From positions 1-64,000 of the forward strand of contig JANPCX010000073.1 in the NCBI GenBank assembly GCA_031431125.1: a stretch of 64,000 nt of DNA, written 5' to 3'. A program made the position numbers and the translations under genes. Positions within the stretch are counted from its first letter, which is position 1. Each line of letters begins with the position of its first letter. The DNA is from JANPCX01 sp031431125. Its GTDB lineage: Bacteria > Pseudomonadota > Gammaproteobacteria > Burkholderiales > Burkholderiaceae_C. This document shows, piece by piece, positions 26,048-35,397 of this stretch. The notes under the pieces are model-generated. The model had not been told where the DNA came from, ran no database searches, and saw only the letters and a program-made list of their open reading frames with translations.

Positions 26048-27464
26048 GGCGCAGCGCCTCCACAATTTCCATCTTCGAGGCCCGGTTGGCCGGCCACCAG
26101 GAAGACAGGCAGGCCAGCAAGGTGAGTGTGGCCACGACACCCAGGCACAAGGGGCCGCTGCCCCACACATCAATGCCCACAGGCACGCCGACAGAGTTGC
26201 CCGGCGGCGTCCATCGCCAACCTGCGGGATTGATGCCGTACTCCGACACCAGCAACGCAATGACCACGCCAAGGGCGGCACCCACAGCCCCGATGAGGCC
26301 ACCTTCCACGATGAAAAGGGCGCGGATGTGGCGCTGCTTCAAGCCCAAGGCTTGCAAGGTGCCGATCTCGGCGGTGCGCTCGCTCACGGCCATGTTCACC
26401 GTGTTGGCCACAGAGAACAGCGTGACCACCACCATCAACAAGGAAACGAATCCGAAAACGCTGTTGAACATGGCAACAATCTGGTTGTAGGACGCTGCCA
26501 CCTCCTGGAACTCGCGCACCTCGAGGTCTTGCGGCGCGCGCCCATCAACACCAGGCGTGGCTCGGGAAGCCAGCAAGGCTTCGATGCGTTGCCGCGCCAG
26601 CGGCATGTCGGCGGTGCGCTCCAGTTGCACAACCAGCGCCGATGCGCCTGCTGGGTCGCTGCCAAACACCAACCGCTGGGCCAGTGGCAGCGGCAGCCCC
26701 ACATACATGCGATCAAGCTCACGCGCACCTTGCAGCTCGGCACGGGTCACGTTCATCCGGATCACATTCGGCGCGCCGCCTTGGCTGCTGGACAGCAGTT
26801 CAATCGGAACCTCGTCGCCGCTGGCGGTGGGCGCGGCAGTGCTCGCGCGGACCTGCTGGCTCAAGAGGGCCAGGTCATCGGCCAAACGCGGCCCGGTCGC
26901 TGCCGCCGGGGCTGGTGGCCGGGCGCATTGTTTAACCTCCAGCGCATCACACAAACCCAGCAGCTGGGCCAGACCCACGCCGATCACACCGCTTTCCGGT
27001 TGGTCCTGACGCAAATGGTTGGGTGCTGGCGGGAAACGCATGTTCAGGCCGTCCCAGGCCAGCATGTTGGCCCGGTCTTGTGGCATCCAGGCACTACCGA
27101 CAAAGTTGCTGGACAAACCCGTGGCGAACTGCCCTGCCACGCCCTGCACATGCAGCACCGGCGTCACCACCTGCGCCCAGGATTTCAGGACAGTGTCTGC
27201 CTTCAGCGCGGCCACCAGCTCGTCCACGTCGCGGATGGCGTAGCCGCTCGGGTTGCCCCGACCAAAGTCGAGGTAACCCCGCACCATGATCTGCAGGTGC
27301 CCGGTTTGCCGCACAGTGGAGGTTTGCAAACCCTTGATGGTGGCGCTGACATAACCGCCCAGCATCACCATGGCCGAGGCGGCCACGCCGAGTGCGCCCA
27401 AGGTCAACAAAGTGCGGCGGCGGTTGCGCAGCACATTACGCAGGGCCAGGGAAACAATGTTCAT
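26040..27464 (-). CDS. FtsX/MacB-like ABC transporter permease
   Basis: A 474-residue inner-membrane protein with the LolC/E-MacB layout: one N-terminal helix (LRNVLRNRRRTLLTLGALGVAASAMVMLGG), a large periplasmic domain (about residues 50-310) and three C-terminal helices, the FtsX domain with the ERTAEIGTLQALGLKQRHIRALF motif. Only one such permease is encoded, so a homodimer is likely, unlike LolCE. It overlaps the ATPase gene by 4 bases. It is likely to extract a lipid or lipoprotein from the inner membrane for the LolA-like partner. Confidence 0.9.
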   Translation of the reverse strand: MNIVSLALRNVLRNRRRTLLTLGALGVAASAMVMLGGYVSATIKGLQTSTVRQTGHLQIMVRGYLDFGRGNPSGYAIRDVDELVAALKADTVLKSWAQVVTPVLHVQGVAGQFATGLSSNFVGSAWMPQDRANMLAWDGLNMRFPPAPNHLRQDQPESGVIGVGLAQLLGLCDALEVKQCARPPAPAAATGPRLADDLALLSQQVRASTAAPTASGDEVPIELLSSSQGGAPNVIRMNVTRAELQGARELDRMYVGLPLPLAQRLVFGSDPAGASALVVQLERTADMPLARQRIEALLASRATPGVDGRAPQDLEVREFQEVAASYNQIVAMFNSVFGFVSLLMVVVTLFSVANTVNMAVSERTAEIGTLQALGLKQRHIRALFIVEGGLIGAVGAALGVVIALLVSEYGINPAGWRWTPPGNSVGVPVGIDVWGSGPLCLGVVATLTLLACLSSWWPANRASKMEIVEALRHA

Positions 27465-28204
27465 GCGGTCACCTCTGCAGAGGGGAAGTGGTTGATGTGG
27501 TCGACGCGTTCGATTTCTCCGTCCACGATGAAGACCCGCGTATCGGCGGCTTCCAACAAGGCAGGATCGTGCGAAGAAAACACCACACTGGTGCCGGTGC
27601 GGCGTTGGGTTTGCCTGAGCAATTCAATGATGTCGGCGCCGGTTTTGCGGTCCAGGTTGGCGGTGGGCTCATCGGCGATCAAGAGCTCGGGCGCGTTGGC
27701 CAAGGCGCGTGCAATGGCCACCCGCTGACGCTGGCCGCCGGAGAGTTCACTGGGTTTGTGCGGTTCTTTGCCCGCCAGACCCACGGCCGCCAACAAATCC
27801 ATGGCGCGGTCACGGCGCTGTGCTGGCGGCACGCTGCCGAGTTGCATCGGGTATTCCACGTTCTCCAGTGCGGTCAAGACTGGCAGCAGGTTGAAGCTCT
27901 GAAATACGAACCCAATGCGGAGGGCCCGGAACTCGGCCAGTGCGTTTTTGGATAAACCGGCCAGGTTTTGCTGCGCGACTTCGATCTGGCCTTGGTCTGG
28001 CCTGTCCAGCGCACCTAGCAGATGCAGCAAGGTGCTTTTGCCGCTGCCCGAAGGCCCCGCGATGACAGTGAACTCACCGGGCCGCACGTCCAGATGAACC
28101 TCGTGCAAGGCGCGCACTTCGGCATGTCCCATGCGATACCGTTTGCTCACGCCATGCAGGCGTGCAATCGGTGGCCGGCCCTGGGGAGGTGGAGTGTTGA
28201 TCAT
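27461..28204 (-). CDS. LolD-like ABC transporter ATP-binding protein
   Basis: A 247-residue ATPase with Walker A GPSGSGKST, Q-loop in FVFQSFNLLPVLTALEN, the signature LSGGQRQRVAIARAL, Walker B LLIADEPTANLD and the H-loop in SSHDPALLE. The Q-loop and family style match the MacB/LolD group that powers FtsX-type permeases by mechanotransmission. It follows the DUF2141 gene by 11 bases and couples by ATGA to the permease. Confidence 0.94.
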   Translation of the reverse strand: MINTPPPQGRPPIARLHGVSKRYRMGHAEVRALHEVHLDVRPGEFTVIAGPSGSGKSTLLHLLGALDRPDQGQIEVAQQNLAGLSKNALAEFRALRIGFVFQSFNLLPVLTALENVEYPMQLGSVPPAQRRDRAMDLLAAVGLAGKEPHKPSELSGGQRQRVAIARALANAPELLIADEPTANLDRKTGADIIELLRQTQRRTGTSVVFSSHDPALLEAADTRVFIVDGEIERVDHINHFPSAEVTA

Positions 28205-28215
28205 GTGACCTTCTT

Positions 28216-28635
28216 TCAGCGCAGTTGCAACTGAATGCGGTTGTCGCCTTCTTTCACCTCAAACGCTGCATCGCGGAACTCGGGTGGGCCACCCGAACCC
28301 CGGGCGTCGCGGCTGAAGCCATAACGCTCTTTGGGAATGCCAAATGTGCCGCGATCCAGTTTTTGGTTATCGTTTTCATCGTGGTAAGCCGACAAGGCGT
28401 AGCGGCCCGGGGCCAGGTTCTTGAACACCAGTTCCACCTGCGCGCCAGCGGGTGCGCGCTGGCCCACCATGGGCTCGCCCGGAAACGTATCAGCGGTGTT
28501 GAACAATGCCGCGGCGATCTGCCCTTTTTGATTCGTGGCACCAACCACCGTGACCGTGAGGTCGGCGGCGTGGCTGGCGGTGGTCAGGATCAACAACAGG
28601 CCGCAAGCCACAGAGATTGAGCGCAAGGTTTTCAT
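28216..28635 (-). CDS. DUF2141 periplasmic protein
   Basis: This 139-residue exported protein has a signal peptide (SVACGLLLILTTASHA) and a DUF2141 domain: LTVTVVGATNQKGQIAAALFN, then the calcium-loop-like HDENDNQKLDRGTFGIPKERYGFSRDAR. The acidic loop resembles Ca-binding EF-type loops. It is the first gene of the Lol-like export operon. The DUF2141 role is unknown; it may be a substrate or an accessory factor. Confidence 0.88.
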   Translation of the reverse strand: MKTLRSISVACGLLLILTTASHAADLTVTVVGATNQKGQIAAALFNTADTFPGEPMVGQRAPAGAQVELVFKNLAPGRYALSAYHDENDNQKLDRGTFGIPKERYGFSRDARGSGGPPEFRDAAFEVKEGDNRIQLQLR

Positions 28636-28834
28636 GAGAGTCCTCCAAAGAAGGTTTGAATTGAGAAGGACTTCATTGAACCCGCCGCATGTATGCGCGA
28701 TGTGTCAGCGCAAGCGGAGATTTGTACCCGTCTGCAGCCTGTCTCGGGCTTGGACAGATGGGGACAAAGAACGCTACATGGCGATACATGAAAGGGCAGC
28801 CAGACCCAGGACCTACCGCAATAATCACTTCACC

Positions 28835-29617
28835 ATGAACCAACCCGACCACGTTCTCATCGTTGACGACGACCCCGACATCCGCCAACTGCTGGCCGAC
28901 TACCTGCAGAAGAACGAGCTGCGGGTGAGCTGTGCCGCCGATGGCAAACAAATGCGTTCGGTGCTGCTGAACCAACCGGTGGACGCCATCGTGCTCGACT
29001 TGATGCTGCCCGGTGAAGACGGCCTGAGCCTGTTTCGCGCGCTGCGCGAGCAAGCGCCCTTTGCACAGACCCATGCCCACATTCCCGTGCTCATGCTCAC
29101 CGCCCGCGCGGATGACGTGGACCGCATCATCGGCCTGGAGCTGGGCGCCGACGACTACCTGGGCAAGCCCTTTGTGCCGCGCGAACTGCTGGCGCGGCTG
29201 CGTGCGGTGTTGCGACGTGCCCGCATGCTGCCACCCGGCACGCCCCGCGCCGAAGACGCACGTTATTTGGCCTTTGGCGATTGGTTGCTCGACACTGTGG
29301 AGCGCCACCTCATCGCCCGGGGCGGCACGGTGAGCCCGCTGCAATCCGCCGACTACACCTTGCTGCGGTTTTTGCTGGACCACCCGCAGCGCGTGGTCAC
29401 ACGGGACCACCTGCTGGTGGCCTTGGCCGGTCGCGAGGCCGATGTTTTTGACCGTTCTATTGACTTACGTGTCAGTCGTTTGCGCAAACGGCTGGGCGAC
29501 GATGCCCGCGAACCCGAGTACGTCAAGACGGTGCGCAATGAAGGTTATGTGCTTTCAAAAGCCGTCGACCCCCATGCTCAAAAGCCAACCGGGTTTCAAA
29601 CAGGAGCAGGCACATGA
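28835..29617 (+). CDS. OmpR-family response regulator
   Basis: This 260-residue protein has a receiver domain (acidic pair in LIVDDDPDIR, phospho-acceptor Asp in AIVLDLMLPGEDGLS, lysine in YLGKPF) and a C-terminal winged helix (FDRSIDLRVSRLRKRLGDDAREPEYVKTVRNEGYVL). The ATG at 28835 is chosen because it opens the receiver. The kinase gene overlaps by 4 bases. The pair is divergent from the DUF2141-Lol-like operon across about 200 bases and may regulate it, a positional inference. Confidence 0.94.
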   Translation: MNQPDHVLIVDDDPDIRQLLADYLQKNELRVSCAADGKQMRSVLLNQPVDAIVLDLMLPGEDGLSLFRALREQAPFAQTHAHIPVLMLTARADDVDRIIGLELGADDYLGKPFVPRELLARLRAVLRRARMLPPGTPRAEDARYLAFGDWLLDTVERHLIARGGTVSPLQSADYTLLRFLLDHPQRVVTRDHLLVALAGREADVFDRSIDLRVSRLRKRLGDDAREPEYVKTVRNEGYVLSKAVDPHAQKPTGFQTGAGT

Positions 29618-30936
29618 AGTCGCTGGCCGCCCGTTTATTTTTGATCTTGGTGTTGGGCACCGTCGGAATTCAAGTGTTCAGCTTTGGTGGCGTGATGGTG
29701 CTAGCAGGCCGCGAGGGCCGCACCAGCATGAATGAATTCATGGCCAGCGATGTGGTGCTCACATTGCAACGCTTGCAAGGCTTGCCACGTGTTGAACAGG
29801 CTGCACAGTTGGCCGAACTGAACCAGCGGGGCTACTTCCGTTTCAACTTGGAAGCCGCAGACGAAATCGACAAACGCCCCACACTGCAATCTGCAGCGCT
29901 GGTGGACACAGCACAAACGCTGCAGCGGCGTTTGGTACAAGCCAGCGCCACATCCGACGCGCGGGCACGACCCATTTCCTGGCAATACCAAGGCCAGGAG
30001 TACCCAGCGGTTGAATTGCCGTTTGACAGTCAGCAAAAACTGGTCATCAGTTTTCCCACCCGTAAGCCGCCGTTTGCTCCGCCCTCCATGGGCACGGTCC
30101 TGATCTACCTGCTGGCCGTTTCTCTGCTGGTGATGGCCGCTGCCTGGTGGGCGGTGCGCCTGGCCACCCGGCCCCTCACCCGCTTGGCCAGCGCAGCGCA
30201 ATCGCTGGGGCAAAACCTCGATGCACCGCCACTGCCTGAGGCAGGCCCGAGCGAAGTGCGCCGCGCCAGCAGCGCCTTCAACACCATGCAACGTGCCATC
30301 CAGGCGCATTTGAATGAACGCACGCAAATCCTCGCGTCCATTTCCCACGACCTTAAAACGCCGCTGACCCGACTGCGTTTGCGTTTGGGCACCCTGCCCG
30401 AGGGTGAGGACCGCCAGCGGCTGGAGCAAGACATCGACGCCATGAACCTGCTGATTCAAGAAGGCCTGGACTACGCCCACAGCAACCAATTGCGCGAGCC
30501 TTTGGTACCCGTGGACATGAATGCCCTCTTGGAAACTTTGGTCGAGCGTTACACCGACATGGGGCAGTCGGTGCAACTCGAAGGCAACGCCAGCAGCCCG
30601 GTGCAGTGTGCCCCGCGCGCCCTGGAGCGGGCCCTACAAAACCTGGTGGACAACGCGGTGAAATACGGCGAGCGCGCCCGCATTCAATTGCGGCAGGACG
30701 GGCAAACCCTGCACATTCGCATTGAAGACGATGGCCCCGGTGTGCCACCTGCATTACTCGACAGAATTTTGGAGCCCTTCTTCCGCACCGAGACCTCACG
30801 CAACCGCGACACCGGCGGCACCGGCCTGGGTTTGGCCATTGCCCACAACCTGCTGCGGGCGCAAGGCGCTCAGCTCAGCTTGAGCAACCGCGAGCCTCAA
30901 GGGCTGGTGGCGACAGTGGTGTTTGCGCGGACGTGA
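29614..30936 (+). CDS. Sensor histidine kinase (EnvZ-like)
   Basis: A 440-residue membrane kinase. An N-terminal helix (LFLILVLGTVGIQVFSFGGVMVL), a periplasmic sensor of about 130 residues and a second helix (VLIYLLAVSLLVMAAAWWAV) are followed by HAMP, an H-box ASISHDLKTPLTRLRLRLG and the ATPase motifs NAVKYGE, DDGPGVP and GGTGLGLAIAHNLL. It overlaps the regulator gene (ATGA). The sensed signal is periplasmic or at the envelope. Confidence 0.94.
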   Translation: MKSLAARLFLILVLGTVGIQVFSFGGVMVLAGREGRTSMNEFMASDVVLTLQRLQGLPRVEQAAQLAELNQRGYFRFNLEAADEIDKRPTLQSAALVDTAQTLQRRLVQASATSDARARPISWQYQGQEYPAVELPFDSQQKLVISFPTRKPPFAPPSMGTVLIYLLAVSLLVMAAAWWAVRLATRPLTRLASAAQSLGQNLDAPPLPEAGPSEVRRASSAFNTMQRAIQAHLNERTQILASISHDLKTPLTRLRLRLGTLPEGEDRQRLEQDIDAMNLLIQEGLDYAHSNQLREPLVPVDMNALLETLVERYTDMGQSVQLEGNASSPVQCAPRALERALQNLVDNAVKYGERARIQLRQDGQTLHIRIEDDGPGVPPALLDRILEPFFRTETSRNRDTGGTGLGLAIAHNLLRAQGAQLSLSNREPQGLVATVVFART

Positions 30937-30967
30937 CCGCCAGGGTCAGCGGCAACGCTGTATGGCC

Positions 30968-32206
30968 TCAGGCTTCGTTGCTGCTCGTCGCTTGCGCCGC
31001 GACCACTTGCACCCGCGCCGCATGGATCGCCGCACCGACCGCCGGGCCGGTTTGCCCGCGTGAAGCAGCCAAGGCGGCCACAGAAGCTGTGTCCACCGCT
31101 TGGGCCAGCGCCAAGGCGGCACGCAAACGCGGCGCTTGGGGATAGGGTTCGTCCTGCAAACCCAATCGACCACGCGCATCACATTCGCAGGCCAGCAGCA
31201 TGTCGTTGAACTGCTGCGGTTTGCGCCAGGCATCGCAGCGGTCTAAGAGACGCACGGTGGCGGCAGCACTCAAATCCATTGAGCGGTGCACATTGCCGTG
31301 TTCACGCGCGACCAGCTCGGCCAGTTGACGGCAATCGAGCGGCACACGCAGGCGCTCGCTCACTTCACGCACGAGTTCGACGCTGCGTTCTTCATGGCCG
31401 ATGTGGCGGGGCAACACGTCGGCGGCCGTGGTGCCTTTGCCCAGGTCGTGGCCCAAACAGGCATAACGCACGGTGAGAGGTGCCTTAAGTTGGGCGGCCA
31501 TGTCCAGCACCATCATCAAATGCACACCAGTGTCCACTTCGGGGTGGTGGGCCGCGGGCTGGGGCACACCCCAGAGGCAATCTACCTCGGGCAAAAGGCG
31601 GGCTAAAGCGCCACAACTGCGCAACGTCTCAAACATGCGTGACGGCTTTTTGTCCATCAAACCGCGCGACAGCTCCTGCCACACGCGTTCGCTCACCAGC
31701 GCGTCCACTTCGCCAGCAGCCACCATCTGCTGCATCAGCGCCAGGGTTTCGGGGGCCACGGTGAAGTCGTCGAAACGCGCCGCGAAGCGTGCCAAACGCA
31801 AGATGCGCACGGGGTCCTCGGCAAAGGCCTGCGACACATGGCGCAGCACCTTGGCTTGCAAATCACGCTGGCCGCCATAGGGGTCCACCAGGCTGCCGTC
31901 TTCGTCTTGCGCGATGGCATTGATGGTCAGGTCGCGCCGCCGCAAATCGTCTTCCAGCGTGACGCTGGCATCGGCATGAAAAACAAAACCGTGGTAGCCC
32001 TTGGCCGTTTTGCGCTCAGTCCGCGCCAGCGCCACTTCGTCGCGCGTTTCCGGGTGCAAAAACACCGGAAAGTCTTTGCCCACAGCGATATAACCCAAGG
32101 CCATCAAAGCCTCGGGGCTCGCCCCCACCACCACCCAGTCGCGGTCTTGAACCGGCAAACCAAGCAGGCTGTCACGCACTGCACCACCGACCATCCAGGT
32201 TTTCAT
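30968..32206 (-). CDS. cca: CCA tRNA nucleotidyltransferase with HD domain
   Basis: A 412-residue enzyme adding or repairing the 3' CCA end of tRNAs. The nucleotidyltransferase core shows GGAVRDSLLGLPVQDRDWVVVG (catalytic Asp pair) and RRRDLTINAIAQD. A C-terminal HD phosphohydrolase part contains CLGHDLGKGTT and EHGNVHRSMDLS, giving the multifunctional betaproteobacterial type. The start at 32206 begins exactly at the conserved KTWMVGGAVRD; upstream codons are divergent-gene sequence. Confidence 0.95.
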   Translation of the reverse strand: MKTWMVGGAVRDSLLGLPVQDRDWVVVGASPEALMALGYIAVGKDFPVFLHPETRDEVALARTERKTAKGYHGFVFHADASVTLEDDLRRRDLTINAIAQDEDGSLVDPYGGQRDLQAKVLRHVSQAFAEDPVRILRLARFAARFDDFTVAPETLALMQQMVAAGEVDALVSERVWQELSRGLMDKKPSRMFETLRSCGALARLLPEVDCLWGVPQPAAHHPEVDTGVHLMMVLDMAAQLKAPLTVRYACLGHDLGKGTTAADVLPRHIGHEERSVELVREVSERLRVPLDCRQLAELVAREHGNVHRSMDLSAAATVRLLDRCDAWRKPQQFNDMLLACECDARGRLGLQDEPYPQAPRLRAALALAQAVDTASVAALAASRGQTGPAVGAAIHAARVQVVAAQATSSNEA

Positions 32207-32282
32207 GGGGGAGAGTTTAGAGGCGTGTGATGCGCCTGCCCGCACTCCGGGCGAGAATGAACCACCACTTTCATGTTCAGCG

Positions 32283-32942
32283 ATGACGCTTCCATCCACA
32301 CTCGCATTGATCACCCGACGCTCCGCCATCCTCACGGTGGCGCTGTCGACCCTTTGCGCCTGCTCCCGCTCCGCTCCCAAAGCCCAACCCGTTGCACGCG
32401 GCGCCACGGTGCTGGCTCTGGGCGACTCCCTCACCTACGGCACCGGCGCGCCGCCCGAGTCCAGTTACCCCCGCGTGTTGGCTGCACTCACCGGCTGGAG
32501 CATCGTCAATGCGGGAGTGCCAGGGGATACATCGGCACAAGCTTTGGAGCGTGTGGGCGGGCTGTTGGGGCAACACCAGCCCGCGCTGGTATTGCTTTGC
32601 ATCGGCGGCAACGACTTGCTGCGCCGTGGTGATGAAGCGGCCTTGCGTGATCACCTGCAGCGTTTGTGTGATGCGGTGCGTGCCAGCGGTGCCCAGTTGC
32701 TGTTGATCGCCGTGCCTCGGCCCACCTTGACGGCTCGTTTCACCGGCTCCCTCACCGACCACCCACTTTATGGCGAACTGGCGGAGCGTTTGGCTCTACC
32801 GCTGCACCGCCAAGGCTGGAGCGAGGTGCTGGCCGACGACAGCTTACGTTCCGACGCGATTCACGCCAATGCGGCCGGGTATGCGGCGTTTACACGTGGC
32901 CTGCTGGCGACGTTGCGGGCAACGGGCTTGTGGTTGGGGTGA
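32283..32942 (+). CDS. SGNH/GDSL hydrolase, TesA-like arylesterase (lipoprotein or exported)
   Basis: A 219-residue esterase. Block I LALGDSLTYGTG holds the nucleophile serine, followed by NAGVPGDTSAQALERV (block II Gly), GGNDLLRR (block III Asn) and a C-terminal D-A-I-H-A-N pair (catalytic Asp/His). An N-terminal hydrophobic segment ending in LSTLCACS suggests a lipoprotein or Sec signal. It resembles E. coli TesA, an acyl-CoA thioesterase/lysophospholipase. It is divergent from cca. Confidence 0.9.
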   Translation: MTLPSTLALITRRSAILTVALSTLCACSRSAPKAQPVARGATVLALGDSLTYGTGAPPESSYPRVLAALTGWSIVNAGVPGDTSAQALERVGGLLGQHQPALVLLCIGGNDLLRRGDEAALRDHLQRLCDAVRASGAQLLLIAVPRPTLTARFTGSLTDHPLYGELAERLALPLHRQGWSEVLADDSLRSDAIHANAAGYAAFTRGLLATLRATGLWLG

Positions 32943-32961
32943 CTTGATCTCGACGTTGAGC

Positions 32962-33885
32962 TCACACCAAACCCTTCAACCCCGCCGCCACATGGTCCCC
33001 AAACACCCGCACCTTGGCGGAGTGCTTGCGCGCTGGCGGGCTGACCAAATGCATGGGCAGGGCGGGGGCTTGCCAGTCGGGCAGCAGCACCGCCACTTGC
33101 CCTGACTGCAGCTCGGCGCTGAAGAGCCAACTGGGTGAATAACCCAGGCCGTGGCCGTCGAGCACCGCTGCGCGAACCACCTCGGAGCTGTTGGTTTGAA
33201 TGTTGCCCGCCACACGCACTGCCTGCTTGGTGCCGACAGGCGCGCTGGCGCCGGGCCCGGCGACGAAACGCCACTCATTGCGGGTGGCCAGTTCGGTGTA
33301 GACGATGCAGTTGTGTTGCAGCAAGTCAGCGGGCTCACGCGGGGCTTGGCCTGCTTTGGCGTGGCGGCGCACATAGTCGCGGCTGGCGACGACGCTACGC
33401 CGGGTTTGGCCGACGCGTCGGGCCACGAGGCTGCTGTCGGCCAGCTCGCCCACGCGCACGGCCACGTCGATGCCTTCTTCAACCAAGTCAACAAAACTGT
33501 CGTTGAGCCGCAAGTCCACTTTCACGCCGGGGTGGGCTGCCAAGAAGTGTTGAACGATGGGCAGCAGGGTCATGCGACCAAAACTCACGGAAGCCGCGAC
33601 ACGCAACAAACCGGTGAGTTGTTGCGAGCTGCCGCGCACCACACTTTCAGCCTCTTCAATCTCGGCCACCAGGCGCCGGGCCTGTTCGAAGTAACGCTGG
33701 CCTTCTTCGGTCAGCGCCAGCGAGCGCGTGGTGCGGCTGAGCAGCCGGGCACCCAACTGGCGCTCCAGCGCCGCCACCTGTTTGCTGATGGCGCTTTGGG
33801 TGCTGCCCACCTCGCGTGCCACGGTGGAGAAGCTGCCTGCTTCCACGACACGCACAAAGGTTTGCATGGTTTGCAGACGGTCCAT
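32962..33885 (-). CDS. LysR-family transcriptional regulator
   Basis: A 307-residue regulator with the N-terminal HTH (TFVRVVEAGSFSTVAREVGSTQSAISKQVAALERQLG) and a two-lobed effector domain. It is of the CrgA/DsdC-like 'MDRLQTMQTFVRVVE' group. It is divergent from the SDR-CMD-EamA cluster (34036 onward), and the intervening 150 bases hold palindromes, so it probably regulates that cluster and itself. Confidence 0.93.
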   Translation of the reverse strand: MDRLQTMQTFVRVVEAGSFSTVAREVGSTQSAISKQVAALERQLGARLLSRTTRSLALTEEGQRYFEQARRLVAEIEEAESVVRGSSQQLTGLLRVAASVSFGRMTLLPIVQHFLAAHPGVKVDLRLNDSFVDLVEEGIDVAVRVGELADSSLVARRVGQTRRSVVASRDYVRRHAKAGQAPREPADLLQHNCIVYTELATRNEWRFVAGPGASAPVGTKQAVRVAGNIQTNSSEVVRAAVLDGHGLGYSPSWLFSAELQSGQVAVLLPDWQAPALPMHLVSPPARKHSAKVRVFGDHVAAGLKGLV

Positions 33886-33903
33886 GGGGAGATTCTATTC
33901 ATT

Positions 33904-33963
33904 CCTATTAGGACTTTATGTTAGGTCAAATCTCTGTCTAGTGCGATTGATTGGAACCAATCA
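33904..33963. promoter_or_regulatory. Candidate LysR operators between divergent genes
   Basis: Two symmetrical sites lie in the divergent gap: CCTA-T-TAGG (33904-33912) and TGATTGGAACCAATCA (33948-33963), arms of 7 with a 2-base centre. LysR proteins commonly bind two such sites. No measured binding is implied. Confidence 0.45.
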
Positions 33964-34035
33964 CAGTTCACCCCATGGCAAACGCCATGCGTTGAAACCG
34001 ATACACCACCCCACCCATCCACCAGGAGTTTTCAA

Positions 34036-34785
34036 ATGAAATCATCCACCGTTCTCATCACCGGCGCGCTCACCGGCATCGGCCGCGCCACCGCCCTCGC
34101 TTTTGCACACGAAGGCGCCCACCTCATGGTCAGCGGTCGCCATGACGATGCAGGCCAGGCCTTGGCCGCTGAGCTGCGCGCTCTGGGCGTTCGTGCCGAA
34201 TACCTGCGGGCCGATGTACGCATTGAATCCGAGGTGCGCAGCCTGGTTGAACAAACCGTGGAACGTTTTGGTCGCCTTGATGTGGCGATCAACAACGCGG
34301 GCACCGAGGGCCAATCCGGCCCCATCACCGAGCAATCAGAAGACAACTACCGCGCCACCTTCGACACCAATGTGCTCGGTGTGTTGCTGGCACTGAAACA
34401 CGAGCTGCGTGTGATGCAAAAACAAGGCGCAGGTGCCATCGTGAACTTGTCGTCGGTGGCCGGGCAAGTGGGCTTTGCCGGCGCATCGGTCTACGTGGCC
34501 AGCAAACACGCGGTGGAAGGTTTGACCAAGACCGCCGCTTTGGAAGGTGCCGCTGCCGGGGTGCGCGTCAATGCCGTGGCCCCTGGGCCCGTTCAAACCG
34601 ACATGTTGGACCGCTTCACCGGCGGCAACGCTGAAGCGAAGCAAGGCTTCCTGTCCAGCCTGCCCGCAGGCCGTGCCGGCACCGTCGACGAAATTGCCCA
34701 AACCATTGTGTTCCTCGCTAGCGACAAAGCGCGTTTCCTCACCGGGCAAAGTGTGACAGTCGATGGCGGCTACACAGCACGCTAA
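34036..34785 (+). CDS. Short-chain dehydrogenase/reductase
   Basis: A 249-residue classical SDR: cofactor loop TGALTGIGRAT, NNAG at about residue 93, catalytic Ser (LSSVAG) and Tyr-x3-Lys (YVASKHAVEG), and the C-terminal GQSVTVDGGYTAR. An AGGAG ribosome site precedes the ATG. It opens a plus-strand cluster with a carboxymuconolactone-decarboxylase-like protein and an EamA transporter, divergent from a LysR regulator. Substrate not determinable. Confidence 0.92.
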   Translation: MKSSTVLITGALTGIGRATALAFAHEGAHLMVSGRHDDAGQALAAELRALGVRAEYLRADVRIESEVRSLVEQTVERFGRLDVAINNAGTEGQSGPITEQSEDNYRATFDTNVLGVLLALKHELRVMQKQGAGAIVNLSSVAGQVGFAGASVYVASKHAVEGLTKTAALEGAAAGVRVNAVAPGPVQTDMLDRFTGGNAEAKQGFLSSLPAGRAGTVDEIAQTIVFLASDKARFLTGQSVTVDGGYTAR

Positions 34786-34838
34786 ACGCGGCCCCTTCTT
34801 TCCACTTTCTTTCAACCTTCCTTCTTTGGAGAAACAAC

Positions 34839-35375
34839 ATGACCACCACCTTCAGCATCCCCACCCGCGACAACGTCTCACCCGCCAACCAAGCCCTGTT
34901 CGACAACCTGAAAAAAGGCTTGGGCATGGTGCCCAATCTCTACGCCACCTTGTCCCATTCCGAACACGCTCTGGCCAGCTACCTGGCGTTGCAGAACGCC
35001 AAGAGTTCCTTGAACGGCCAAGCGCGCGAGGTGGTCAACCTCGTGGTCAGCCAAGTCAACAGCTGCCAGTACTGTTTGGCGGCGCACACCGCCATCAGCA
35101 AGATGGTGGGCTTCAGCGACGAACAGGTGTTGGAGATTCGTCGCGGCGGCGCGTCGTTCGACAACAAACTCGACGCCCTGGCCAAACTCGTTAAAAGCAT
35201 CGCGACCGAGCGCGGCCATGCCGACCCCGTCCGTGTACAAGCCTTCTTGGATGCCGGTTGGACGAGAGAAAACCTGGTGGACGCCATCGTCACCATCGGT
35301 GACAAAACCGTCACCAACTACCTGCATGGTGTGACGAAAGTGCCTGTGGACTTTCCCGCTGCACCGGCCCTCTGA
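34839..35375 (+). CDS. Carboxymuconolactone decarboxylase / AhpD-like protein
   Basis: A 178-residue CMD-family protein. The redox motif C-x2-C followed by His (NSCQYCLAAHTAISKMVGF) is complete, as in AhpD-type peroxidase-associated proteins. The N-terminal FDNLKKGLGMVPNLYATLSHSEHAL is typical of the group. GGAG precedes the ATG. It lies in an apparent operon with the SDR and EamA genes, suggesting detoxification or oxidative-stress metabolism. Confidence 0.9.
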   Translation: MTTTFSIPTRDNVSPANQALFDNLKKGLGMVPNLYATLSHSEHALASYLALQNAKSSLNGQAREVVNLVVSQVNSCQYCLAAHTAISKMVGFSDEQVLEIRRGGASFDNKLDALAKLVKSIATERGHADPVRVQAFLDAGWTRENLVDAIVTIGDKTVTNYLHGVTKVPVDFPAAPAL

Positions 35376-35397
35376 GCCAGCCCACCTGGAGCCCAGC

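Noticed and set aside
25836..27728. Long plus-strand open frame of 630 codons
   Set aside because: It runs antisense to the permease and ATPase genes, which have clear domains; its composition is that of a high-GC shadow frame.
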